DNA from: Candidatus Iainarchaeum sp.
Lineage (GTDB): Archaea; B1Sed10-29; WALL01
Assembly: GCA_023129115.1 (NCBI GenBank)
Contig: JAGMCR010000015.1
Coordinates: forward strand, 1-64,000
Length of the DNA stretch: 64,000 bases
Direction: 5' to 3'
Made by a program: the position numbers and the translations under genes. The stretch's first letter is position 1. Every line of letters starts with the position of its first letter. Under the pieces are notes generated by a model. The model did no database searches, was not told the DNA's origin, and saw only the letters and a program-made list of their open reading frames with translations. Below are positions 20,695 to 30,121 of the stretch, in pieces.

Positions 20695-21999
20695 ATGAAG
20701 AAAAGGCCCTCAAAGCCGGGCAAAAGGGCGCCCGAAAAATATTCGCTCGCCGAGAACGGCGTCTTGACGCCAAAGCGCCGCAAGCGCGTCGACAGTTCCC
20801 TGAAGCGCCTGGACAACCGCTGGATAGTCCGCAGTGTCCGCGGGCTTGGCATCAAGATGCACGTTAGGTCCATGCGCTTCGACCTGGACGGGAAGGTCGT
20901 GCGGGCCCGGCTCGCCGGGCTCACCGGGGGCGTTGCCGGAAAGATTTTCCCGCCGCACATGGACGCCACGCGCGCCGTGCTCACGGCCTTCGGCGGCAAA
21001 AAGGGCCGTGCCGAGGCCAAAGAAATAAAAGAGTCCCAGGTCGAGCGCAAGGAAAAAAAGATATTGAAGCACCTCGACGACCAGGTCAAGCACATCGTGG
21101 AAAAGAACGGGTGGCACCTTTCCTCCGAAGAGATAATCAAGCTCAAGAGGGTCAAGAACAAAATGGGGGACAGGCGCGCCAGGGCCGCTTGGTTCATGGA
21201 CCACCCCGCGTACTGGATTAGCCTGGCCACCATGCTGGTCCCCGTGGGAAAAGCCGGCAAGGGAGTGGCAATCAAGGCCGCGGAGGCGGGAGTGGCCGAG
21301 CTGCTCGAGGAGGGCATGGGAGTGCTCGGCCGGGAAGCAGTCGATGGCATTGAAGACGTTACGCTGGACACTGTTCTTGAGGACGGGTCAATCCGGTTCA
21401 CCGAGGCAGGCCTTAAGGACGCGCCGCACACCAAGCTCGCGAGGATTAGGCACGCGGCCGAGACCCATTACCTCGAGCACAAGCTGAACGTGGCGCTTGG
21501 CCATACCCCTTCTCTGGCGAGCCGCGTCAAGGGTTTCCCAGAGTGGTACCAAAAGCAAAGGATTGCCCACCGCCTGACGGACGGCGAGCTCACGGAAATC
21601 CAGGCGGAGACCAAAGAAAAGCGCGACACTGGCTTTGTGTTTTGCTATAACCACCAGCTGGACTCGCCAACTGTTTCGTTTTATTCCCTCGTGAAGAGGG
21701 GGCACAACTATGAGGTCATTGGCAAAGACGTTCGGGTAAGGGGGACGAGGGTGAAAATCCGCCTCGGGCCAATGGGGAACTTGCATGCCGACGGCCCCAA
21801 AGAAGTAACCAGGACCTTTCCTGCGACGCACGGCACAGTGCAGTACCTGCCGCAGGACGCGGAGCACTTCGAGCAATACGTCGTGAGGCAGCTGAGCTAC
21901 ATCGAGGGCAACAAGAAAAAGCGGGAGAGGCTGACGAGGCGGGTCATGGAAAAGCTGGGCAAGCACCTTGCCTTTGCCAAGGAGCATGGCTCACCCTAG
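20695..21999 (+). CDS. Conserved-looking basic protein of unknown function, 434 aa
   Basis: Long open frame with TATA-like sequence upstream. Confidence 0.7.
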   Translation: MKKRPSKPGKRAPEKYSLAENGVLTPKRRKRVDSSLKRLDNRWIVRSVRGLGIKMHVRSMRFDLDGKVVRARLAGLTGGVAGKIFPPHMDATRAVLTAFGGKKGRAEAKEIKESQVERKEKKILKHLDDQVKHIVEKNGWHLSSEEIIKLKRVKNKMGDRRARAAWFMDHPAYWISLATMLVPVGKAGKGVAIKAAEAGVAELLEEGMGVLGREAVDGIEDVTLDTVLEDGSIRFTEAGLKDAPHTKLARIRHAAETHYLEHKLNVALGHTPSLASRVKGFPEWYQKQRIAHRLTDGELTEIQAETKEKRDTGFVFCYNHQLDSPTVSFYSLVKRGHNYEVIGKDVRVRGTRVKIRLGPMGNLHADGPKEVTRTFPATHGTVQYLPQDAEHFEQYVVRQLSYIEGNKKKRERLTRRVMEKLGKHLAFAKEHGSP

Positions 22000-22029
22000 C
22001 CTTCTTAACCCTCCAAAAACCGTGGGGCC

Positions 22030-22227
22030 TTAAGTTGATAACTTCTGGACTTTGGTGGCCTTGGGCCCCTTGTCGCTCTCGGCAACCTCGAACTCGACTT
22101 CATCGCCCTCGTTCAGCCGCATGTCCTCGGGGAGGTCACTGACGTGAACGAAGATGTCTGTCCCGTCTTCCTTTTCGATGAATCCAAATCCCTTCATGGG
22201 GTTGAACCACTTTACTTTGCCTTTCAT
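22030..22227 (-). CDS. Cold-shock domain protein
   Basis: MKGKVKWFNPMKGFGFIEKEDGTDIFVHVSDL (RNP1/RNP2). Confidence 0.93.
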   Translation of the reverse strand: MKGKVKWFNPMKGFGFIEKEDGTDIFVHVSDLPEDMRLNEGDEVEFEVAESDKGPKATKVQKLST

Positions 22228-22314
22228 AAAGAAAAACTCCTATTGGGGCTTGGTTAAGCCGTCCCTCCTTTATAAAACAGCATGATTTTATACCTCCACG
22301 CCAAAAACAAACCC

Positions 22315-23166
22315 ATGAAGCGCGCTATACTTTCCCTACTGCTCATGCTGTCCCTCGTGGCCGCAGAATCCGCGGGCATGCAACTAATGCGGTTCGCCGG
22401 CGACAGCGAAATCGACACGACAATCGACCAAATGGACGCCGCGTACGGACTCGACCTCTCGCCCATGGAGAAAAAAGTAGTCCGCTACTGCATCCGCCGC
22501 GACTGCCCGTACATGAAAAACCCCACTGTCCGCGAAAAAACGGGGGCCATCATGGACAAGTACCTCGAGTACCAGCTCGCCAGCGACGAGGACAGGCCCC
22601 GCATCGAGCGGGAAATGGCTGCAATGGGCGAAGAGCTCAAGGCCATTCTCCCACGCCTCCGCCAAAAGCTCGCCCAGGACATAGTAATCCGCACCCAATC
22701 AATGACCGCCGAGCAGCGCCAGCGCATCCGCGAGCGCCACCCCCGCATCGGCAACATAATCGACAACGCCAAACAAGTCCAGGTCACCCGCCGCGTCAAC
22801 GTCTACCAGTCCGAAGACCCCGCAACGGGCGCGACAGACGAATGGACCTTCGTCACCCTGGAGGCAACCGGCGGGAACTCCCTCGTCGAAATCATTCCCA
22901 AAGAAGTCGCCGCGTCGGCCTCGCTCGTGTCAAGCGACCAGGAATTCACCGTGCTTGAGGACGACCCCATACTCGAGTGGGACATCTCGGCCAGGAGTGA
23001 AGTGACTTATTCCGTGCCCGGCGACAAGAGCGCCCTCGTGACCGACGGGCCGGCAATCGTCTACGACAAAAGCGGCAGCCCGTTCCTGATTATTGGTGTC
23101 GTGCTGCTCCTCGTGCTGGTGGCGGGGGGCGCGTTCTTCCTGAGCAAGAAGAAAAAAGGAAAGTAA
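22315..23166 (+). CDS. Secreted/anchored protein of unknown function
   Basis: Signal peptide MKRAILSLLLMLSLVAAESAG and C-terminal TM + KKKK. Confidence 0.6.
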   Translation: MKRAILSLLLMLSLVAAESAGMQLMRFAGDSEIDTTIDQMDAAYGLDLSPMEKKVVRYCIRRDCPYMKNPTVREKTGAIMDKYLEYQLASDEDRPRIEREMAAMGEELKAILPRLRQKLAQDIVIRTQSMTAEQRQRIRERHPRIGNIIDNAKQVQVTRRVNVYQSEDPATGATDEWTFVTLEATGGNSLVEIIPKEVAASASLVSSDQEFTVLEDDPILEWDISARSEVTYSVPGDKSALVTDGPAIVYDKSGSPFLIIGVVLLLVLVAGGAFFLSKKKKGK

Positions 23167-23167
23167 T

Positions 23168-25186
23168 ATGCGGCGGCTCATTGCATACGCATTCCTGCTC
23201 CTCGGCGTACTCGACACGCTCGGCCTCCTCACCGGCGCGCTTGACGTCGGGGAGCGCGTGCTTTCCTCGGTGCTGCTCCTCCTCCTTTGGTACGGCACAG
23301 ACCTCCCAAAGCACTTGTTCGGCGAGAGCAACCGCTTCGAGAACATAGCTTTCCTCGCCATCCTGTACACGCTTTCCCTGAAAAACCTCTTGTACCACTT
23401 TGGCGGCTTCCTCCCCCCCGCAGCCCTGTCGATGCTCAGTTACGGGTCGCTCCTAATCGGCTTCGCCGCACTCAATATATTTTTGGTCTACATCGCGCTG
23501 AAGAAGCGCTTCCGCAAAAAGTCCATTGTACATCGCGCCGTCCTCTCCGCCAAAAAATACTTGCCACTGCAGTTCAAGAGCGACGCCCTCCAGTTCGTTG
23601 CACTGAACTTCGTGTGCGTCACTTTCTTCTTGTTCGTGTTCGACCCGATTTCGCAGTGGCTCATCGCCAGCCTCGACAAGTCCCTCCTGATTATCGCACT
23701 CGCCTACCTGGCCCTGAACCGGGGCGGGGTCAAGAAGGCGGTTGACGCCGAAGAGTCGCTAATCAATACTCTCCTGCGCACGTTCAAGGCGCGTGCCCCC
23801 CTCGCGCTATCGCTTGTCGTGCTGGTCTTCTTCCTCAGCGAAATCGGCTTCTTCCTCGTGCCCCTGTTCACGGGCGCGTTCGACCCCCAGCTCGAGGGCG
23901 CCTATGCGTCCCTCCCGGGGCTAATCGCGCAGTCCGGGGCCCCCTCAATCCCCGTCTACTTCCTCTCCATAACTGCATTCCTTCTCTTCGTGGCCGTGCC
24001 CGGCTACCTGCTCGCCAGCCAGGCAATCAACCGCCGCGTCGACGGCCGGCTAATCGCCCGCATTTCGCCGCTCGCGCTCGCGTCGTTCTTCGCGTACTTT
24101 GCCTCGGGGGTGTTCCACGTCGAGTCCCTCGCGTCCAAGGCCATGATTGGCGTCGCCATCTGGCTCTCGCCGTTTCCCGGCGGCTGGCTAATCACGTTCG
24201 CTGCGCTGGCAGTCCTCGCCGCCTCCGCCATTGGCGTCTGGGCGTCGCGGCGCTTCCGCGAGGCTGCGTCGGTCGCGACGGTCCTGGTCTCGCTCGTGTT
24301 CTTCGGCGACTACTTCGCCAAGTTCTTTGTGTCGTCGTTCCAGTACTTTTCGTCCGGCCTCTCGGGCGCCATTGGCATAGTCTTCGCGAACTACCTGCTC
24401 GTCACAATCGTTTTCTTTGCCGCCACCGCCGCCGCGTTCATGCGCTACTGCTCCAAGGCGGCGGCAAAGTTCGCGGGCGAGAGAGTGGTCCTCTTCACGC
24501 TGTGCGCCGGCTACCTCATCGCGTTCGCCTCTTACAGCTCCACCCCGGCCGCTGGCGTGCTTGGCGTGCTGGCCAACCCCGTGCTGATTGCGTTCGCCGC
24601 GCTGGCCGCCGTGGCATACGCAAAAAAGGCCCTGAGGCCCCTCGCCATGTTCTTCGCGGCCAGCGCAGCAATGTTCGTCGTGGCCTACGCTGGCGCCTTC
24701 GCCGGGCTGCCCGCGGCTGCGAGGCTTTTGCTGCCGGGCGGCGTGATGCTCGCGTTCGCGTGGAAAAAGCTGGGACTGCCGCGCCTGTCCTCGCGCGGCC
24801 TGGTGCTCTCCGGTGCCGCCGGAATCGCAATCGGCCTGCTGAGCTTTGCCTCGGGGGAGTCGGCGACCCTCGTGTTCGCCAACAGCCCGTGGCCGTGGAT
24901 ACTGTTTTTTTCGGCGTTCACTGCCGTGAGCGAGGAAGCGTTTTTCCGGGGCATGCTGTTCTCGTCGCTGCGGCGCGGCTACGGGTTCATGGGTGCCGCG
25001 GTCCTGTCGTCGGCGTTGTTCGCCGCGGCGCACCTCGCGAAATTCGCCGGGCTTGAAGTACTTGCCGTGCTCTTCGCCGCGGGCCTTGCGTTCGCGTGGC
25101 TCTGCGAGAGGCATTCCATTGGCTACGCCGTGCTGGCGCACTTCGCGTCCAACGTGGTGCTGCTCTCGCTGCTCTATTTCGTGTAA
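23168..25186 (+). CDS. Multi-TM protein with C-terminal CPBP (CAAX-like) intramembrane protease domain
   Basis: SEEAFFRGMLFSSLRR...SALFAAAHL...HFASNVV motifs. Confidence 0.85.
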   Translation: MRRLIAYAFLLLGVLDTLGLLTGALDVGERVLSSVLLLLLWYGTDLPKHLFGESNRFENIAFLAILYTLSLKNLLYHFGGFLPPAALSMLSYGSLLIGFAALNIFLVYIALKKRFRKKSIVHRAVLSAKKYLPLQFKSDALQFVALNFVCVTFFLFVFDPISQWLIASLDKSLLIIALAYLALNRGGVKKAVDAEESLINTLLRTFKARAPLALSLVVLVFFLSEIGFFLVPLFTGAFDPQLEGAYASLPGLIAQSGAPSIPVYFLSITAFLLFVAVPGYLLASQAINRRVDGRLIARISPLALASFFAYFASGVFHVESLASKAMIGVAIWLSPFPGGWLITFAALAVLAASAIGVWASRRFREAASVATVLVSLVFFGDYFAKFFVSSFQYFSSGLSGAIGIVFANYLLVTIVFFAATAAAFMRYCSKAAAKFAGERVVLFTLCAGYLIAFASYSSTPAAGVLGVLANPVLIAFAALAAVAYAKKALRPLAMFFAASAAMFVVAYAGAFAGLPAAARLLLPGGVMLAFAWKKLGLPRLSSRGLVLSGAAGIAIGLLSFASGESATLVFANSPWPWILFFSAFTAVSEEAFFRGMLFSSLRRGYGFMGAAVLSSALFAAAHLAKFAGLEVLAVLFAAGLAFAWLCERHSIGYAVLAHFASNVVLLSLLYFV

Positions 25187-25195
25187 GGCTTTTAT

Positions 25196-25477
25196 ATGAA
25201 TGCGGGCTTATTGAGTGGCATGAAGAAAAAGCACGTGCCTGTCCTGTTTTTGATGGCGCTTGTCGCCCTGATGTTCTCCGCGGTATTCGTGAACATGGAC
25301 GTGCTGGCGTGCGTGGCCGGCGAGCCCGCTGATGCCATACCCTGCATCCAGTCGCTGTGGAAGGCTCCGCTCGACTACCAGTGGCAGATTGCGATGACTT
25401 CGGTGCTGGTGCTGGCTGCGCTGGTGGCTCTTGTTCTTGTGCTGCGGCAGTCGCTGTCCTCGCGCCTATGCAAGTGA
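25196..25477 (+). CDS. Small membrane protein
   Basis: Two TM segments. Confidence 0.55.
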   Translation: MNAGLLSGMKKKHVPVLFLMALVALMFSAVFVNMDVLACVAGEPADAIPCIQSLWKAPLDYQWQIAMTSVLVLAALVALVLVLRQSLSSRLCK

Positions 25478-25981
25478 GACAAGCCCGCCCAGGAGAATTA
25501 TTCCCACGGCTATTGCCGCCGCAATCATCACGAGGAACGAGTAGAACGCGTGCTTGAGCTCGGTCTTGTAGTAGGCCTGGAACGCGAGCACCCACAGGAT
25601 TCCGCCGAACACCATGTTTATCGAGTCCCAAATGGGCAGGTCAATCACGCCAATCATCTGGCTGCCGAAGGTGAACACGAACCCGATTGCGTTCAGGCTG
25701 CCGACGATGCCGGCCCAGCCCTGCCAGCGCTGCTTCTTGCCCCAGCGCCCGCCCGCCCACTTGCCGACGGCCGTGCCGAGCACTGCGGACACCAGCGCGA
25801 AGCCGCCAATCATCGTGATTGACACGAGCGCCATTTCCATCAGCTCTGCGTCGGCGTACGTGAGCACCATGGCCGACACAATGGCCGCGCCCACGATTAT
25901 GATGATGGCCGTGCCAAGCTCCATTTTCCGGTATGGCTTTATCCACTTTTCAGGCACTGTCTGCTGCATTTCATACACCAC
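25466..25981 (-). CDS. Four-TM membrane protein, paralogue of 51877..52401
   Basis: VPEKWIKPYRKMEL... VGKWAGGRWGKKQRWQGW shared with LPEKWVKPLRELD... VGNLLGNKWGKKAPWQGF. Confidence 0.65.
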   Translation of the reverse strand: MVYEMQQTVPEKWIKPYRKMELGTAIIIIVGAAIVSAMVLTYADAELMEMALVSITMIGGFALVSAVLGTAVGKWAGGRWGKKQRWQGWAGIVGSLNAIGFVFTFGSQMIGVIDLPIWDSINMVFGGILWVLAFQAYYKTELKHAFYSFLVMIAAAIAVGIILLGGLVSLA

Positions 25982-26807
25982 ACTCGAATTCTATCGAGTT
26001 GAACAGCACGTCTCCAGAGATGGGCACGAGCCTGTACTTGCCCGTGGTGTAGTCGCACTCGTCCACGCCGTACTTGCTGTTCTTGATGGTGATTTCCACT
26101 TTGCTGTTCTTGGGTATGTTGGACGGCAATTCGAACTCGAGGCACGTCTTGGTTATTTCGCCGCTGGCGTCGAGCTCGTATACGCGGACCATTGGCTTGC
26201 CTGTGGGGTACCCCCCGGTGTTCCACAGGTTGAACACGAGGTTGGTTGCGCCGCACCACTTTTCTATGACTGTGAGATAGGTGTACACGCCCTCGGGCGT
26301 GGGGACTGGCGTGGGCTTCACGCACTCCTCGTCCTTTATGCACTTGTTCATGGGCTCGCACCACTCGTAGCCCCTGCCGGTGTCGCAGCCGTGCTCGTCG
26401 ATGCCGCCCCCGGCCTGCCCGCCGGGGGGCTCGTCAGTGATTTCCCAGTTGTCGAGGTATACCTGTATTTGCTCTCCCGCGAGCGCGAAATGGACTGTGA
26501 AGCAGCCCGTGCAGCCCGCTGTGTCTACCCTCGTGAGCGTCAGGCCGTCCTGGCTGCCCAGGTGCTCGACCGCTGTTTTGGCGGCTGCCCTGTCGTCGTC
26601 TCCTGTTATCTCCCACGTGCGCAGGCACACGCCTAGTTCGCTGTCCCACGAATAGCCCGCGGGCCCGAGGCACCCGTGCTCGTCGGTCTCTCCCCCAATT
26701 GGCTGTTCTCCGCCGCCGGGCTGTCCGTTGCCGGCCGGCGCCTCCTGCACGCAGCCAACGGCGAGTATAAGCATGATTAGCAAAGCAATCTTTTTCAACA
26801 AAAACAC
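25971..26807 (-). CDS. Lipoprotein, Cys-rich
   Basis: LLKKIALLIMLILAVGC lipobox, two DEHGC modules. Confidence 0.7.
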   Translation of the reverse strand: MFLLKKIALLIMLILAVGCVQEAPAGNGQPGGGEQPIGGETDEHGCLGPAGYSWDSELGVCLRTWEITGDDDRAAAKTAVEHLGSQDGLTLTRVDTAGCTGCFTVHFALAGEQIQVYLDNWEITDEPPGGQAGGGIDEHGCDTGRGYEWCEPMNKCIKDEECVKPTPVPTPEGVYTYLTVIEKWCGATNLVFNLWNTGGYPTGKPMVRVYELDASGEITKTCLEFELPSNIPKNSKVEITIKNSKYGVDECDYTTGKYRLVPISGDVLFNSIEFECGV

Positions 26808-26836
26808 CTCATCCCTTATTGTTTGCGTACGGGTTT

Positions 26837-27457
26837 TTATTGGTTTTCGTCTTCTGCGCGGCTTTGCTTCCATTCCTCGACCGCGTTTCTCCACACGCGC
26901 CACTCTCGTTTGTTCTTGGCCATGGGGTACATGGTGCCGAGGTTGCCCGGCTCGCCTTTCTTGCGGAGTGCTTTGTCGATAGTGTTGAGTGCTTTTGGCT
27001 TGCCTTTTTCGTCGTAGAGCCCGACTAATTTGTTTGCCTCGTCGAGGCGCTGGAACAGTATTTCGACGCGGTCGCCGTTGAGGCGCCTCGGCGCCGGCTT
27101 TTTCTTGAGGTGGTGGCCGTAGTGGAGCTGCAGGGCTTTGCCGAGGTGCGGGTCCTGGATTAATTCCCTGAACTGGGTGTAGAGCCACGAGTCGCTTCTC
27201 TTGAACTTTTTCAGGAGCTTCCATTCGAGTGACGCCCATGTTGGACGCTTGGTGGGGTGGCTCATTTCGCTGTACAGCACGGTGCCGGCCTCGTGCGCGA
27301 TTTTCTTGACGTCGCCGATTCTGATGAGGCCCTTGTGTGCCTTGAGCTTTTTGAGCGCGGCCTTGAGCTTTTTTTCTGTGTGCCCGGCAGCTGCTTGCTT
27401 GTGGGTGCAGTACTTGCTGTTGCGCAGGCTCTTGACGCGGCCCTGTATTTTTTCCAT
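26837..27457 (-). CDS. Basic protein of unknown function
   Basis: MEKIQGRVKSLRNSKYC...; preceded by shared promoter-leader module. Confidence 0.65.
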   Translation of the reverse strand: MEKIQGRVKSLRNSKYCTHKQAAAGHTEKKLKAALKKLKAHKGLIRIGDVKKIAHEAGTVLYSEMSHPTKRPTWASLEWKLLKKFKRSDSWLYTQFRELIQDPHLGKALQLHYGHHLKKKPAPRRLNGDRVEILFQRLDEANKLVGLYDEKGKPKALNTIDKALRKKGEPGNLGTMYPMAKNKREWRVWRNAVEEWKQSRAEDENQ

Positions 27458-27490
27458 TAGCAATAATTACACTTCCACGGAATAAAAACC

Positions 27491-27907
27491 CTAGGCTTCC
27501 TCTGCTTCTGATGCGCTTGGCTTGAACGCTTCTGTGTCCTGCTGGACCGGCTCTTCTTTTGCCTCTGGCTCGCCTTCCCCTAGCCCCGGCTCCTTTTTTT
27601 GTAGCTCGAACCGGCCTATCTCGAACAAGTGGCTTTTGTGCCATAGGCTGGCGCTGAAGAGCACAGTCGCGAGCACGATGGCGCCGAGGGCGTACCCGAG
27701 GAGCATGGCGATGTCGGAGTGCATTTGGCTGCCTGCCATGAACAAGACAATGACTACGACGCCCAGAATGGTTGCGGCCCTGAAGAAGCCGAGTGCTTCG
27801 TCGCCGAGCCTCTCGGCTTCTGCGCCGGGTATCACTACCCGCCCGTCGGCCAGCGTAACAACTTCTTTTTGCCCGGCCATGGTCTTTGTTACCGGAACTA
27901 TGGGCAT
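27491..27907 (-). CDS. Small membrane protein
   Basis: Two TM segments and acidic tail. Confidence 0.55.
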   Translation of the reverse strand: MPIVPVTKTMAGQKEVVTLADGRVVIPGAEAERLGDEALGFFRAATILGVVVIVLFMAGSQMHSDIAMLLGYALGAIVLATVLFSASLWHKSHLFEIGRFELQKKEPGLGEGEPEAKEEPVQQDTEAFKPSASEAEEA

Positions 27908-27941
27908 AGCCCTGCCTAATGCGCCCGTGGAATAAAAACCC

Positions 27942-28340
27942 TTACATGCAGACGCAGTCCATGCGCGTAGTCATTTCGTCGCACATGAGCGAGCCCAGGC
28001 TCTTGCCCTGGGCCTCACAGTAATTTGCGCAGGCGGCGTGGACCTCGCTTTTTTGTTCCATGGTCCCCATTTCATAGTACGAGCAGTGCTGGGGGATGTC
28101 TTCCCACGCGCGTGGCTCCGGCGTTGGCTCTGGGGTTGCTGTTGGCGTTGCGGTTGGCTCTGGCGTTGCGGTTGGGGTTGCCTCTGGCGTCGGCGTGGGG
28201 GTTGGCGTTGGCGTCGCGGCTGGCGTCGCAGCGGGAGTGGATATTATTTCGGCACCGGGCTCGCCCATTTTAGGGGTTTCCTTCACGCATCCCACGAGCA
28301 CTACCAGCACAACAACAATGAGCAGCGTGGGCCTTCTCAT
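27942..28340 (-). CDS. Lipoprotein with TP-rich linker
   Basis: LIVVVLVVLVGC lipobox; (TPTP)n; Cys-rich C-terminus. Confidence 0.65.
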   Translation of the reverse strand: MRRPTLLIVVVLVVLVGCVKETPKMGEPGAEIISTPAATPAATPTPTPTPTPEATPTATPEPTATPTATPEPTPEPRAWEDIPQHCSYYEMGTMEQKSEVHAACANYCEAQGKSLGSLMCDEMTTRMDCVCM

Positions 28341-28373
28341 GCTTTTTTCAACTCGCTTGTGGAATAAAAGCCC

Positions 28374-28877
28374 TTATGCGCGGACTGGCTTTGCCTCGCG
28401 CACGTGCTTTTTCACGCCTATTTTTTTGGCGTATTCTTCGCGCTTTTCAAAAAATTTGTTTCTTTCCTGGGACAAGCTGTTTTTTTGGTGCCACTTGGGC
28501 GTGTATTCCACAAGGGCGTCGTAGAATTCGTCGAGCCTCGCGCGCTCTTTTTTGTTGAGCTTGCTGTCTGCCGCTGTCTGGTGCATGTCGTGGAGTGCGT
28601 TTACATGGATTAGTTGCTTGAGGCCGCCGGGGGTCCTGAATGACTCGACAGCCCTCTTGAACAGCGCCGTTTTTTCGCCTCCGGGCTGGGCTTGGATTGC
28701 TTGCTTGTACACGAAGTCGATGTGGTCTTTCAGGACGTTTACGGGCTCGTACAGCTCGTTGCTTATTCCTTTTTGCTCTTGGTCGTAGTATTCCTCGTAG
28801 TCGTTGACGTCTCGCTCGCTGGGGTGTACCCCAAGGAATCCGAGGAGCTTGTGGTGCCTGACTTTCCACGCCGCCAT
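28374..28877 (-). CDS. Hypothetical protein
   Basis: MAAWKVRHHKLLGFLGVHPSERDV...; promoter-leader upstream. Confidence 0.6.
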   Translation of the reverse strand: MAAWKVRHHKLLGFLGVHPSERDVNDYEEYYDQEQKGISNELYEPVNVLKDHIDFVYKQAIQAQPGGEKTALFKRAVESFRTPGGLKQLIHVNALHDMHQTAADSKLNKKERARLDEFYDALVEYTPKWHQKNSLSQERNKFFEKREEYAKKIGVKKHVREAKPVRA

Positions 28878-28897
28878 GCAGTAATTACTGCTTTTCT

Positions 28898-28918
28898 GGA
28901 ATAAAAACCCTTTTATCC
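28898..28918. promoter_or_regulatory. Divergent promoter palindrome (type example)
   Basis: ggaataaaaacccttttatcc; related copies near 29494, 30094, 31428, 33406, 35996, 39215. Confidence 0.65.
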
Positions 28919-28975
28919 AGCTGAAACTCAGCTGGCACGTTGTCCGTAGCCGCTTACGCGGCCAGCGGACTAACC
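28916..28975. repeat. Hairpin element copy B
   Basis: CCAGCTGA aac TCAGCTGG then GTTGTCCG...CGGACTAAC stem. Confidence 0.6.
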
Positions 28976-29002
28976 TTCTTTTATAGTTACGTCGAGAACC
29001 CA
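28976..29002 (+). pseudogene. Possible internal fragment of PD-(D/E)XK anchor gene (FFYSYVENP ~ KFYYTYVEKP)
   Basis: ttttat---agttacgtcgagaaccc vs ttttattacacttacgtcgagaagcc in the intact gene. Confidence 0.45.
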
Positions 29003-29052
29003 TGGTGTGGGGGGGCCATGCTTATAAATATGTGTTTTGATAATGTGTTTGT

Positions 29053-29253
29053 ATGAAGTTTAGTGTTGTTCTTGAGAAAGAGGACAAGGGTTATTCTGTT
29101 AGTTGTCCTGCTCTTCCGGGGTGCCACTCACAAGGCGAGACGAAGAAGGGGGCGCTTAAGAACATTAAAGAGGCTATTGAGCTGTATGTGGAAACCCTTA
29201 ACACGCGGGTCAGGCCGCACGGAGCCGTGTCCGTTGCCAAAGTAATGGTTTGA
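29053..29253 (+). CDS. hicB: HicB-family antitoxin
   Basis: MKFSVVLEKEDKGYSVSCPALPGCHSQGETKKGALKNIKEAIELYVE. Confidence 0.88.
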   Translation: MKFSVVLEKEDKGYSVSCPALPGCHSQGETKKGALKNIKEAIELYVETLNTRVRPHGAVSVAKVMV

Positions 29254-29256
29254 GCC

Positions 29257-29475
29257 ATGAAGCTGCCGGTTGTTTCGGGGAGAGATGCTGTCAAAGCATT
29301 TTCTAGGGTTGGGTGGAAGCCGACCCGGCAGAGGGGGAGCCATGTTGTCCTGGAAAAAGCTGGCGAGGAAATAGTCCTGACAATCCCTCTTCACAACGAG
29401 CTAAAGAAAGGGCTGCTGCACGGCCTAATCAAAGACGCAGGCCTAAGCGTTGCGGCGTTCACACGGCTGCTATGA
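29257..29475 (+). CDS. hicA: HicA-family toxin
   Basis: LPVVSGRDAVKAFSRVGWKPTRQRGSHVVLEK...IPLHNELKKGLLHGLIKDAGLS. Confidence 0.9.
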   Translation: MKLPVVSGRDAVKAFSRVGWKPTRQRGSHVVLEKAGEEIVLTIPLHNELKKGLLHGLIKDAGLSVAAFTRLL

Positions 29476-29586
29476 CGCTTGAGCCACCCACGCGGAATAA
29501 GAAACTCTTTTATCCCTCTTTAAATCTTGTAACTCCTACAAAATTACCGAAAGCTTTATATTTTGTAGCTTCTACAAAATTGGGTA

Positions 29587-29952
29587 ATGGTCGAGGTGGA
29601 AGCGCTTGGCAAAGAAGCCCTTTTGCGGATTAATGAGGCGATTCCGTACAAGTCTGGCGAGGGAGTGGTTTCGGACGCGAACCTGGATTTTGTGGTTTAC
29701 CGGACTGGGGCCACGCGTGGCGTCAACCGGAAGGCGGCTGTGTTGATGAAGTCGCTTGTCGAGAGCCATGCGTTCAGGGACGGGAACAAGCGGACTGCGT
29801 TTGTCGCGGCCAAGGCTTTGCTGGAGGCGAACGGCAAGAGGCTGGACAGGATTCACGAGTACACGAAGATTGAGTTCACTCTTGCTGTGGCTGGGGGGAA
29901 AGTGCCCGTCAACAAAATGGCGATGTGGTTCGCCAACCACTCGAGGAAGTGA
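29587..29952 (+). CDS. doc: Doc/Fic-family toxin (death-on-curing)
   Basis: ESHAFRDGNKRTAFVAAKALLEANG (Fic motif HxFxxGNKR). Confidence 0.85.
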   Translation: MVEVEALGKEALLRINEAIPYKSGEGVVSDANLDFVVYRTGATRGVNRKAAVLMKSLVESHAFRDGNKRTAFVAAKALLEANGKRLDRIHEYTKIEFTLAVAGGKVPVNKMAMWFANHSRK

Positions 29953-29958
29953 GTTGCA

Positions 29959-30087
29959 GTGAAGGAGATTAAGGTGACCGGGAAGAAGCGGCCGGTGAAG
30001 GCGGCCGAGTGGAAGGACGTCAGCAAGATAGTGAAGCGCATCATCAAGGAAGAGCGGCGTTTCCTGTCGGCAATGGCGCACCTCTAG
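29959..30087 (+). CDS. Possible 42-aa partner of Doc (GTG start)
   Basis: VKEIKVTGKKRPVKAAEWKDVSKIVKRIIKEERRFLSAMAHL*; 6 bp after doc; not in supplied ORF list. Confidence 0.4.
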   Translation: MKEIKVTGKKRPVKAAEWKDVSKIVKRIIKEERRFLSAMAHL

Positions 30088-30121
30088 CCACGCGGGATAA
30101 GAAACGCTTTAAATCCGTGGG

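Noticed and set aside
26808-27644. N-terminal half of the 557-aa minus ORF
   Set aside because: Overlaps 26837..27457 in another frame; real gene starts at the lipoprotein signal peptide near 26807.
28916-28975. Integron attC-like site
   Set aside because: The stem runs GTT...AAC, not the RYYYAAC...GTTRRRY layout, and no integron integrase is present.
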